NCBI GenBank assembly: GCA_963844655.1
Contig: CAWJPA010000001.1
Location: 124,001 to 188,000 of the forward strand
Length of the DNA stretch: 64,000 nucleotides
Source of the DNA: JASHPR01 sp963844655
Lineage (GTDB): Bacteria; Actinomycetota; Actinomycetes; Streptosporangiales; Streptosporangiaceae
Direction: 5' to 3'
Each line of letters opens with the position of its first letter. The stretch's first letter is position 1. Position numbers and translations under genes: made by a program. A model generated the notes under the pieces. That model was given only the letters and a program-made list of their open reading frames with translations. It did not search any database and was not told where the DNA came from. This document shows, piece by piece, positions 53,576 through 61,962 of the stretch.

Positions 53576-54250
53576 ATGGGTGTGATCAAAGTGGCGCTGG
53601 CCGAGGACAATGTGCTCTTGCGGGAGGGCATTTCCCGGCTGGTGGCGGCCAATGACGATTTCGAGCTGGTCGGGGCGGCCTCCGACCTGCCGCAGCTGCT
53701 TGCCGTCGTCGCGGAGCAGGAACCGGACGTGGTCGTCACCGACATCCGGATGCCGCCCACCGGGACCGACGAGGGCATCCAGGCCGCCGCCTGGATCCGG
53801 GAGAACCACCCCAGGGTCGGCGTGGTGGTGCTGAGCCAGTACACCGCGCCCGGCTACGCGGTGGCGCTGCTCGAGCACGGCTCGGCCGGGCGCGGTTACC
53901 TGCTCAAGGAGCGGGTGGCCAGCGTGGACGAGCTGGCCCGGGCCATCCGCACGGTGGCCCAGGGCGGATCGGTGATCGACCCCATGGTCGTGGACGAGCT
54001 GGTCAGGGCGCGTTCGCAGGAACGCCAGTCCGGCCTCTCCTCGCTGACGCCACGCGAGTCGCAGATCCTCGCGGAAATGGCCCAGGGCAAGAGCAATGCA
54101 GCGATCGCCGCCGCCCTGTTCGTCACCGAGCGCGCGGTGGAGAAGCACACCAATTCGATCTTCGCCAAGCTGGGGCTTTCCGAGGAAAAGGACGTCAACC
54201 GCCGGGTCAAGGCGGTGCTGGTGTTCCTCAGCCAGAGCCCGGGCCGGTGA
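53576..54250 (+). CDS. LuxR-family response regulator
   Basis: 224 residues. Receiver LAEDNVLLREGISRLV, Asp in VVVTDIRMPPTGTDEG, LSQYT, LLKERV; HTH LTPRESQILAEMAQGKSNAAIAAALFVTERAVEKHTNSIFAKLGL. The MPPTGTDEG loop and SEEKDVNRRVKAVLVFL tail are typical of the group that pairs with membrane-bound kinases such as the 707-residue one nearby. ATG 53576. Confidence 0.9.
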   Translation: MGVIKVALAEDNVLLREGISRLVAANDDFELVGAASDLPQLLAVVAEQEPDVVVTDIRMPPTGTDEGIQAAAWIRENHPRVGVVVLSQYTAPGYAVALLEHGSAGRGYLLKERVASVDELARAIRTVAQGGSVIDPMVVDELVRARSQERQSGLSSLTPRESQILAEMAQGKSNAAIAAALFVTERAVEKHTNSIFAKLGLSEEKDVNRRVKAVLVFLSQSPGR

Positions 54251-54331
54251 CGCCCTGGGGAGGCTGGCCACACCCCGCCCGAGGATGGCACCACCCTCGG
54301 CTTCTCCGGCGGCTCATGCGAGGCTGGTTTG

Positions 54332-54727
54332 GTGACCACCATCCCGCGCTCTGTGCTTGTGGTAGATGACCAGGCGCCGTTCCGCTCGGCCGCCCGTGCG
54401 GTGCTGCGCCGGCTCGAGGGTTTCGAGTTCGCCGGCGAGGCGTCGAGCGGATCCGAGGCGATCGAGCTGGTCGACCGGCTGCACCCGGCCCTGGTGCTGA
54501 TGGACATCAACATGCCGGAGATGACGGGGATCGAGGCCACCCGCCAGATCATGGCCGCCCACCCCGACGTGGTGGTCATCCTGTGCTCGACCTACGACGC
54601 CGCGGACCTGCCACCCGGAGCCGCGGCCAGCGGCGCCGCCGCTTACGTGAACAAGGAGCGGCTGGCCGCCGACACGATCCGCCAGCTGTGGGAGGAGCGC
54701 AACTCCGGCTCGTTCGTCTCCCGCTAA
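54332..54727 (+). CDS. single-domain response regulator (receiver only)
   Basis: 131 residues and no output domain. VVDDQAPFRSAARAVL, phospho-Asp in VLMDINMPEMTGIEATRQI, LCSTYD, and the conserved Lys in AYVNKERL are intact. GTG 54332 (TTG 54329 alternative). Its 3' end overlaps the convergent membrane kinase by four bases. It may act as a phosphate sink or adaptor for that kinase. Confidence 0.85.
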   Translation: MTTIPRSVLVVDDQAPFRSAARAVLRRLEGFEFAGEASSGSEAIELVDRLHPALVLMDINMPEMTGIEATRQIMAAHPDVVVILCSTYDAADLPPGAAASGAAAYVNKERLAADTIRQLWEERNSGSFVSR

Positions 54728-56847
54728 CTCTCGAGCAGCGGGATCGAGCCGAGGATCCTGGCGCCCTGGCCCGGCTGCGACTCCCAGCGCACCGTGCCGC
54801 CGATCGCGCCCAGGCGGTCGGCCATGTTGACGAAGCCGTGGCCGCCGCGGGCGGTGACCGGGTCGAAGCCGGGGCCGTCGTCGACGACCGAGAACAGCAG
54901 GCCGCCCGACTCCTCCCAGAGGCGTACCTCAACCCTGGCCTGCGGCGCGTGCTTGCCGGCGTTCTGCAGCGCCTCCAGGCAGCAGAAGTAGACCGCGGCC
55001 TCGATCTCGGGGCCGTACCGGCCGATCCCGTCCGCGGTCACGGCCACCGACAGCGGGCTGCGGTTGGCGGCCGCGCGCAGCGCCTCACCGAGCCCGCTGT
55101 CGGCCAGCAGCGGCGGGTAGATGCCGTGCGCCAGCTCGCGCAGCTCCTGGATGGTGTTCTTCACGTCATCGGCCATCTGGTCCAGCATCTCGGCCGCGGC
55201 CTCGGCGTCGTCGGTCATGATGTCGCGGGCCAGCCGCAGGTTGACGGCCATGGCCACCAGGTGCTGCTGCGCGCCGTCGTGCAGGTTGCGCTCCACCCGG
55301 CGGCGCTCGGCGTCGCCGCTGGCCACGACGCGGGCCCGGGACTGTCGCAGCTCATCGGCCTGCTTGCGCAGCTCGTCCAGGGTGGTCTGCAGCGCCGTGT
55401 CGAGCCGTGCGTTGTGCACGGCGAGGCCGACCTGCCGGGCCAGCTCGGTGAGCACGCGGTCGTCCTCCTCGGAGAACACGTCGGCCGTGGCCGGCCGTTC
55501 CGCGACGATCAGCCCGAGCAGCTCGCCACCGTGACTGACCGGCGCCACGCGGACCTGGACCTGGCCGCGCCCGTCCAGCAGCGCGGGCAGCCAGACCGTG
55601 GCCCAGGCGTTGCCGGAGACCCCCGCCCGGGCGACCACCTGGCGCTCCCGGGAGGTGACCACGACCGACCTGGGCCCGGTGTCGGGAACCGCGGCCGCGC
55701 GCTCCAGCACGTCACCGGTCCCCGTGTAGACCTCGGCGCTGGTCAGCCCCATGGTCTTGCGCAGCGACTCGGCCAGCTGCAGCAGCAGCTCGTCCATGGG
55801 GATGGCGCGGGTCAGGCGGCTGCCGAACGTGCGGAGCGTCTCGTCCGGTGCCTCCTTGGCGCCGTAGACGAACCGGGTCGCCGAGGCCATGAGCCGTTCC
55901 CTGGCCGGCAGGTACCCGATCGCCGCCACCGCGGCGGCCAGCATCGACAGCCCGAGGATCTCCCGGTCTCCTGAATCGTGCGGCTGCGTGCCGATGCCAA
56001 GCACGATGACGAGGTAGATGGCCGCGACCACCACGGTGAAGCCCGCGATGGACAGCACCTGGACCAGCACCCGCCCACCGTACGGCCCGAGCCCGCGGAC
56101 CTCACCGGCGATCATGCCGAGCGCGAGCAGCACCGCGCAGCCCGCGGTCACGGCCCCGACCTGGGTCGGCCATCCGACGAGCACGTGCAGGACCGCGACC
56201 ACCAGCGCGGCATCGGCGGCCAGGATGGCGCCGACGGCCATCCACTGCATCCGCTGCCGGTCCCTGGCGCTGGCCGTCAGGTACCGCAGCCGGACCGCGG
56301 GGAGCGCGCACGCCCCGGCCAGCACCCAGAACAGGGCCGCGGCCCAGGCCGGGAAAGGGTGGCCGGCGACGGCCAGGGCCAGGCCGATGACCAGCGCCAC
56401 GGCGTACGCCACCCCGGTGCCGACCCGCCGGGCCTGACTGCCAAGCCTGCCGTCGGGCAGGGCCAGCAGCATGTGGCAGGAGATCGCGATGACCACAGGG
56501 ACGGCCACCGTGGTCACGGCCCGCGCGGGGTGATGGTGGCCCGCCTCGTCGCCGATCCGCGCGGCGGTCAGCGCGACCGACGCGACCAGCGCGCCGAACG
56601 CCACCTGCCAGATCGCGACCCGCTGCGCCGAGCGGGCCAGGATGGCGCCGGACACCGCGCCGACCACGACCAGCCCGAACGCCACAGCCTGCAGCGCGGG
56701 CAGCGCGCCCGCGGACGCGCGCAGCCCGATCACCACGATCGCCACGGTGAGCACCGGCACCAGCACGCCGGCCAGGAGCCGGCGTGCGGCACTGCCGCCC
56801 GGCGACGCGGCCGTGACGGGTGGATCCTTAACGGCGGTGTTAGTCAT
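54724..56847 (-). CDS. membrane sensor histidine kinase with GAF domain (NarL/LuxR-type)
   Basis: 707 residues. About nine N-terminal transmembrane helices (residues ~20-320), a GAF domain (~345-490), coiled coil (TLDELRKQADELRQSRARV), HisKA_3 with His523 in VERNLHDGAQQHLVAM, and an HATPase_c (CLEALQNAGKHA; VDDGPGFDPVTARGGHGFVNMADRLGAI). Probably phosphorylates one or both regulators next to it and may control the adjacent permeases. Confidence 0.92.
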   Translation of the reverse strand: MTNTAVKDPPVTAASPGGSAARRLLAGVLVPVLTVAIVVIGLRASAGALPALQAVAFGLVVVGAVSGAILARSAQRVAIWQVAFGALVASVALTAARIGDEAGHHHPARAVTTVAVPVVIAISCHMLLALPDGRLGSQARRVGTGVAYAVALVIGLALAVAGHPFPAWAAALFWVLAGACALPAVRLRYLTASARDRQRMQWMAVGAILAADAALVVAVLHVLVGWPTQVGAVTAGCAVLLALGMIAGEVRGLGPYGGRVLVQVLSIAGFTVVVAAIYLVIVLGIGTQPHDSGDREILGLSMLAAAVAAIGYLPARERLMASATRFVYGAKEAPDETLRTFGSRLTRAIPMDELLLQLAESLRKTMGLTSAEVYTGTGDVLERAAAVPDTGPRSVVVTSRERQVVARAGVSGNAWATVWLPALLDGRGQVQVRVAPVSHGGELLGLIVAERPATADVFSEEDDRVLTELARQVGLAVHNARLDTALQTTLDELRKQADELRQSRARVVASGDAERRRVERNLHDGAQQHLVAMAVNLRLARDIMTDDAEAAAEMLDQMADDVKNTIQELRELAHGIYPPLLADSGLGEALRAAANRSPLSVAVTADGIGRYGPEIEAAVYFCCLEALQNAGKHAPQARVEVRLWEESGGLLFSVVDDGPGFDPVTARGGHGFVNMADRLGAIGGTVRWESQPGQGARILGSIPLLES

Positions 56848-56860
56848 CTACTGTCCATCC

Positions 56861-59425
56861 TCACTCCGCTCGCAAGACCTCAGCCGCTGGCGTGCGCGCG
56901 GCCCGCCGGCCCGGCAGCGCGGCGACGAGGTTGGCCAGGATCAGGGCGCCCCCGGTGGCCAGGGTGACCGACGCGACCGGGATCACCGGGTTGGGCACGG
57001 CCGACAGCTCGTGGGCGAAGGCCAGCCACAGCCAGCGGCCGGCGGCGATGCCCAGCGGCACGCCGATCACCAGCCCGATCGCGGCGATCACGGACGCCTG
57101 CCAGGCCACGGCCCCGACCAGCTGACGCCGGATGAACCCCAGCGTCTTCAGCAGCGCGAAGTCGCGCCGTCGCCGGCGTACGGACGCGATCAGCGTCAGC
57201 CCTAGGGCGGCGACGGCGCCGGCCGCGAGGCCGCCGGCCAGGATGGCGGGCATCGCGCCCATCGTCCGGTAGTTGACGATCGTGGCGGGCCGCTGCACCG
57301 GCAGCACCGAGACAAAGTTGATGTACCTCCCGATGTCGCCTACGACCGATTCGACCTGTGGCGTGCGGGAGTCCCGGTTGAGTTGATCGGCGATCTGGTT
57401 CAGCGGCCGCTGCCCGGCGGCCGGGCTGACGCCGGGCTTCAGCCGGACGAAGATGGCGTTGGGACCGGAGATCGGCCCGTATGCGTTCACGTCAGCGGCC
57501 GGTACCGCCCGGGTGGAGATGATCGCCCCGGTGCTCAGCGAGGCGTGCACGCCGATCACGTCACCGATCGTGGGCAGCGCCGCGGTGCCGGTGATCCGCA
57601 GCCGGGTCGGGGGGATGAGTCTGCCCTCGGACATCGTGACGGTGTCGCCCACGCTCTTGTGCAGCTGGGCCAGGGTCGCGGGCCCGAGCACGATCTGGCC
57701 CGGGCTAGTCAGCCGGTGGCCGGTCAGCGGCTTTGGGGTGATCGCCGCGCGCGTGGGGGCGGCCATGGCAGGCACTGTCTGCCCGTCGATCTGGACCGTC
57801 GTGAAGTAGACCCCCGTGGTGGCGGCCACGTCCGGGTCGCGGGCCAGCAGCGGCCCTACCAGCCGGGACGGTATGGGCCCGTAGCCGTCCACCGAGTACA
57901 GCGCATAGTTGAAGTTCCAGCCGTACAGGGAGGGATGCCTGATCAGCGTGTTCAGGCTGGCACCGAAGGTCAGCGTGGCGGTGACCACCAGCATGGCCAG
58001 CACTGCCCCGGCCATGACCGAGCGGACCGGGACGGCGGTCCGGCCGCGGCCCGGCTCCAGAGCGAACCGCAGGCCCGCCACCCCCGAGGGGGGCAGCCCG
58101 GCGGCCAGCCCCGCCCGGACCAGGCCGGATCCGCGCGGGGCTGGCTGATCACGACCCGCCGCCGGGGCCAGCTGGTAGGCCACGGCCACGGCCACGGCGG
58201 CCAGGACCAGGACGAGCACCAGCATGCCCGGCCCGATCACGGTCCAGTCCAGGTCGGCGCCTGGCGCCGGGTCCACCGACCGCACCGGCCCGAAGAGGGT
58301 CAGCGGCGACAGCGCGACGGCCACCGCGGCGGCGAGCACGGCCCCGGCCGCGGCGGCGCCCACCACCCCGACCAGCCCGTCGGCCATGGTCAAGGCGGGC
58401 CCGCCGCCGAGCGCGCGGAGTACCTCGGCGTCACGCGCCCCCACGTGCAGCTGCCTCGAGATGGACTGCGTTCCGATGATCAGTGCCGCCAGCAGGGCGA
58501 TCACCCCGAAGACGGCGAGGGCGACGGCCTCGGGGCGGATCGCCTGCTGGGCCTCGGCCTCGATGGCCGCGGTGTCGTACACCACGAGCTGGCCGTTGCT
58601 GGCGGCCGGGGTGGCGATGAGATGCTCGTACTCCTGCTCGACTGCGACGCTGTTTCGGCTGCCGCCGGTGAGCTGCAGCCCGTCGTAGCTGTTGGTGGCG
58701 CAACAGGATTCGTACTTCCGGAGCAGGGCCGGGGTTCCGATCAGGAAGCCGGCCCGGTCGGTGTCGATGTCGTCGTGCACGACCTGGATGGCGAGCACGC
58801 CGATCCCCACGACCGTCAGCTTGGTTTTCCTGTACACATGGATGTTCTGAGCTCCGTCGCGCCCGATGCCGATCGGGATGCGCTCGCCGACGTGCAGGTG
58901 CAAGACCGCGGCCGCCTCGTCGGTGGCCACGACCTCGTCGGCCCGGGCCGGGTTGGCGGGGCGGCCCTGGGTGATCTTCAGCCGGTCCTGGCGGGAGAAC
59001 AGGCCGTCGGGGCTGGCGATGAGTTCTACCTGGGTTTCCAGAATGGTCTTGATCCGGCCGCCGGGCGTCAGCGTCGCAGCGGTGATCTGCTCGCCCTCCT
59101 CGGCGCTGCGCACGTGCGGCAGCCGGGCCATCTCGTGCACCAGGCCGGGTTCCGGCGTCTGCGTCTGCGGCAGTACGAACAGGTCGGACGGATTCGTGCT
59201 GGCCAGGAGCTTCGGGTAGGACGCGTAGGTGCGGCGGGCCGCGATCAGCGATCCCATGGCCACGCCGCCGACCAGCCCGACCAGGAGGATCAGCGTCAGG
59301 TAGCCGCCGAGCCGCCGCCGGAACGTGGTCAGGAACCGGTACCAGGCCACCCGCGGCAGCGCCCCTCGCCGGGCCGCGCCCCCCCAAACTTCCCGGCCGG
59401 TCGCACCGATTCCCTTTCGTCTCAT
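56861..59425 (-). CDS. FtsX/MacB-type ABC transporter permease, tandem copy 1
   Basis: 854 residues. Starts with a basic cytosolic segment and LTLILLVGLVGGVAMGSLIAARRTYASYPKLLASTNPSDLF; extracytoplasmic region ~65-380; a second module begins near residue 480; C-terminal coupling RRRRRDFALLKTLGFIRRQLVGAVAWQ. Overlaps the upstream paralogue's stop (GTG 59428/ATG 59425). Confidence 0.9.
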   Translation of the reverse strand: MRRKGIGATGREVWGGAARRGALPRVAWYRFLTTFRRRLGGYLTLILLVGLVGGVAMGSLIAARRTYASYPKLLASTNPSDLFVLPQTQTPEPGLVHEMARLPHVRSAEEGEQITAATLTPGGRIKTILETQVELIASPDGLFSRQDRLKITQGRPANPARADEVVATDEAAAVLHLHVGERIPIGIGRDGAQNIHVYRKTKLTVVGIGVLAIQVVHDDIDTDRAGFLIGTPALLRKYESCCATNSYDGLQLTGGSRNSVAVEQEYEHLIATPAASNGQLVVYDTAAIEAEAQQAIRPEAVALAVFGVIALLAALIIGTQSISRQLHVGARDAEVLRALGGGPALTMADGLVGVVGAAAAGAVLAAAVAVALSPLTLFGPVRSVDPAPGADLDWTVIGPGMLVLVLVLAAVAVAVAYQLAPAAGRDQPAPRGSGLVRAGLAAGLPPSGVAGLRFALEPGRGRTAVPVRSVMAGAVLAMLVVTATLTFGASLNTLIRHPSLYGWNFNYALYSVDGYGPIPSRLVGPLLARDPDVAATTGVYFTTVQIDGQTVPAMAAPTRAAITPKPLTGHRLTSPGQIVLGPATLAQLHKSVGDTVTMSEGRLIPPTRLRITGTAALPTIGDVIGVHASLSTGAIISTRAVPAADVNAYGPISGPNAIFVRLKPGVSPAAGQRPLNQIADQLNRDSRTPQVESVVGDIGRYINFVSVLPVQRPATIVNYRTMGAMPAILAGGLAAGAVAALGLTLIASVRRRRRDFALLKTLGFIRRQLVGAVAWQASVIAAIGLVIGVPLGIAAGRWLWLAFAHELSAVPNPVIPVASVTLATGGALILANLVAALPGRRAARTPAAEVLRAE

Positions 59426-61962
59426 CACTCGGCCCTCAGCAGCAGGGCCGCCGGCGTCCGGGCCGCCTGCCGGGCCGGCCCCGCGGCGACCAGGTTGGCC
59501 AGCGCCAGTGCGGCCAGCGCGGCCAGGGCGATCGGGAGGGCCGGAACCACCGCATCCGGCACCGCGGACAGTTCGTGCGCGAAGGTCAGCCACAGCAGCC
59601 GCCCGAACGCTATGCCCACAGGTACCCCCACCACGACCCCGGCCAGCGCGATCACCGAGGACTGCCAGGCCACCGCCGCCGACAGCTGCCTGCGGGTAAA
59701 ACCCAGGGTCTTGAGCAGCGCGAAGTCGCGCCTCCGCCGCCGTACCGACGCCATCAGCGTCAGGCCAAGCCCGGCCACGGCCCCGGCCGCGAGGCCGCCG
59801 GCCAGGATCGCGGGCATGGCGCCCATCGTCCGGTAATTCACGATCTCGGCCGGCCGCTGCGCCGGCAGGATGTCGATGGTGTCCGCGACCGAGCCGCCGC
59901 CGCTGGCCGCCTCGGCCCGGGGGGAGTTCAGCACCGCGGTCAGCTGCCTGTCGATGGCCTGCATCGACCGCAGGCCCGCGGCCGGGCGGGTGCCTGGCCG
60001 CAGCCGGACGAGGATGGCGTTCGGGCCGGCCAGGAGCCGGCCGAACCCCCCGTCGACGTTCCCGGGCAGCACCGCCGAGGAGAACATCGCCCCGGTGCCC
60101 ATGGAGGGATGGACGCTCAGTACCCCGCCGATGGCCGGCATGGTGGCTGTGCCCGAGATCCGGAGCCTGACGTGAAAGCTGCCGCTGGCCAGGGTCACGG
60201 TGCCGCCGACCTTCTTGTGCAGCTGGGCCAGGGTGGCCGGGCCGAGCACGATGTCATGGCTGCCGTCCAGGCCGTGCCCGGACAGGATGTGCGGGCTCAC
60301 CGCGGGCCGGGTGGGCGCGGCCATGGCCGGGACGGTCTGGCCGTCGATCTGGACCGTGGCGAAGACCAGCCCGGTGGTGGCGGCCACCAGCCGGTCATGG
60401 GCCAGCAGCGGGTCGGCCCACCGCGCAGGAACTGGCCCCCATCCCTGGACTGCGTAGAGGGCATAGCTGAAGTTCCACCCGTACAGCGCCGGTTGCGACA
60501 CCAGGGTGATCAGGCTGGCGCCGAACGTGAGCGTGGCGCTGACGACGGCCACGGCCAGCACCGCGCCGGCCAGGACCGAGCGGACCGGCACCGAGGTGCG
60601 CCCACGCCCGGGGTCCAGGGCCAGCCGCAGGCCCTCGACGCCCGCGGCCGGCAGCTGGGCGGCTAGCGCGGCCCGGGCCGCCGACGGCGCGCGCTCGCCA
60701 GCGTGGTCGCGGGCCGCCGCCCGGTGCGGTGCCTGGCGGTAGGCGATGATTGCGGCTGCCCCGCCGAGCCCGGCCACCAGCGTGAGCGTCCCCAGTCCCA
60801 GCACCGTCCAGTCGAGGTAGATCCCGCGCTGGGGATCTACCGCCCTGACGGGCCCGAACAGCGAGAACGGTGACAGGGCGGCGGCGACCACGTCGGCCAG
60901 CAGGCCCCCGGCGGCCACCGCGGCCACCGTGCCAGGCAGCCCGTCGGCGGCGATCATGGCGGGCCCGGCGCCCAGCGCCCGCAGGGCCCCGGCGTCGTCG
61001 GCCGCGGCCCGGAGCTGCCGGGCTATGGACTGGGTCCCGATGATCAGCGCGGCGAGCCCGGCGATCAGGCCGAACACGGCCAGCGCGATGGCCTCGGGCC
61101 GGATCGCGCGCTGCGCCTGGGCCTCGATGGCCGAGGTGACGTAGACGTACAGCTGTGACCCGCCTGGTGAGATATACGGGCTGGTGGCCAGCAGGCGCTG
61201 GTACTCGTGGCCGACGGCGGTGTCGTACCTGCTGCCACCGTCCAGGCGCAGGCCGATGGTCATGCCGCTGGCGCAGCAGGAGGCGAACCGCCTGGCCAGG
61301 GCTGGGGTGCCGATGAGGAAGCCGGTCCGGCCGGAGTCGACGCTGTCCTGGAGCACCTGGGTGCTGAGCACGCCGATTCCGACGACGGCGAGACTCGCTT
61401 GCCGGTGCCGGCTGCCGCCCCCTGAGCCGATCAACGCGACCCGGAGCGCCGACCCCACGTGCAGGTGGAGCACCGCGGCGGCGTCGGGCGTGGCCACCAC
61501 CTCGTCGGGCCGCCCCGGGTCGGGCCGCCGGCCGGCCGTGATCATGACCCGGTCCTGGGCGGAGAACAGTCCGTCGGCGGCGGCGGGGGCGATCAGCTGG
61601 ACGTGTGCCAGCAGCACGGTGCCGAGTTTCCCGCCGGGGGTGAGGGTGGCCGCGGTGAGCGGTACGGCCACCGCCACCCCGCGCAGGTGTGGCAGCCGCG
61701 CCAGCTGGCGGGCGAAGCCGGGCGCGTACGCCGGCCGCGTGAACGGCTGCACGACCAGATCCGACGGATTGGTGCTGGCCAGGAACTCCGGGTAGGACGC
61801 GTCGGTGCGGCGGGCCGCGGTTACCGAGGCCATCGCCACGCCGCCCGCCAGGCCGATCAGCACGGCCAGGGCCAGGTAACCGCGGACCCGGCGGCCGAAG
61901 GTGGCCCGCAGCCGGTACCACGCCACCCGCGGCAGCGCGCTGTGACGGGCAGGCTCACCCAT
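59425..61962 (-). CDS. FtsX/MacB-type ABC transporter permease, tandem copy 2
   Basis: 845 residues, paralogous to both flanking copies (same SYPEFLASTNPSDLVV start region and RRRRRDFALLKTLGFTRRQLSAAVAWQ end). Coupled to the upstream gene by GTG 61965/ATG 61962 overlap. No ATPase in between. Confidence 0.9.
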   Translation of the reverse strand: MGEPARHSALPRVAWYRLRATFGRRVRGYLALAVLIGLAGGVAMASVTAARRTDASYPEFLASTNPSDLVVQPFTRPAYAPGFARQLARLPHLRGVAVAVPLTAATLTPGGKLGTVLLAHVQLIAPAAADGLFSAQDRVMITAGRRPDPGRPDEVVATPDAAAVLHLHVGSALRVALIGSGGGSRHRQASLAVVGIGVLSTQVLQDSVDSGRTGFLIGTPALARRFASCCASGMTIGLRLDGGSRYDTAVGHEYQRLLATSPYISPGGSQLYVYVTSAIEAQAQRAIRPEAIALAVFGLIAGLAALIIGTQSIARQLRAAADDAGALRALGAGPAMIAADGLPGTVAAVAAGGLLADVVAAALSPFSLFGPVRAVDPQRGIYLDWTVLGLGTLTLVAGLGGAAAIIAYRQAPHRAAARDHAGERAPSAARAALAAQLPAAGVEGLRLALDPGRGRTSVPVRSVLAGAVLAVAVVSATLTFGASLITLVSQPALYGWNFSYALYAVQGWGPVPARWADPLLAHDRLVAATTGLVFATVQIDGQTVPAMAAPTRPAVSPHILSGHGLDGSHDIVLGPATLAQLHKKVGGTVTLASGSFHVRLRISGTATMPAIGGVLSVHPSMGTGAMFSSAVLPGNVDGGFGRLLAGPNAILVRLRPGTRPAAGLRSMQAIDRQLTAVLNSPRAEAASGGGSVADTIDILPAQRPAEIVNYRTMGAMPAILAGGLAAGAVAGLGLTLMASVRRRRRDFALLKTLGFTRRQLSAAVAWQSSVIALAGVVVGVPVGIAFGRLLWLTFAHELSAVPDAVVPALPIALAALAALALANLVAAGPARQAARTPAALLLRAE

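Noticed and set aside
57383..59836. An 800-codon plus-strand frame over the FtsX permeases
   Set aside because: Antisense shadow; no domain and no ribosome-binding site.
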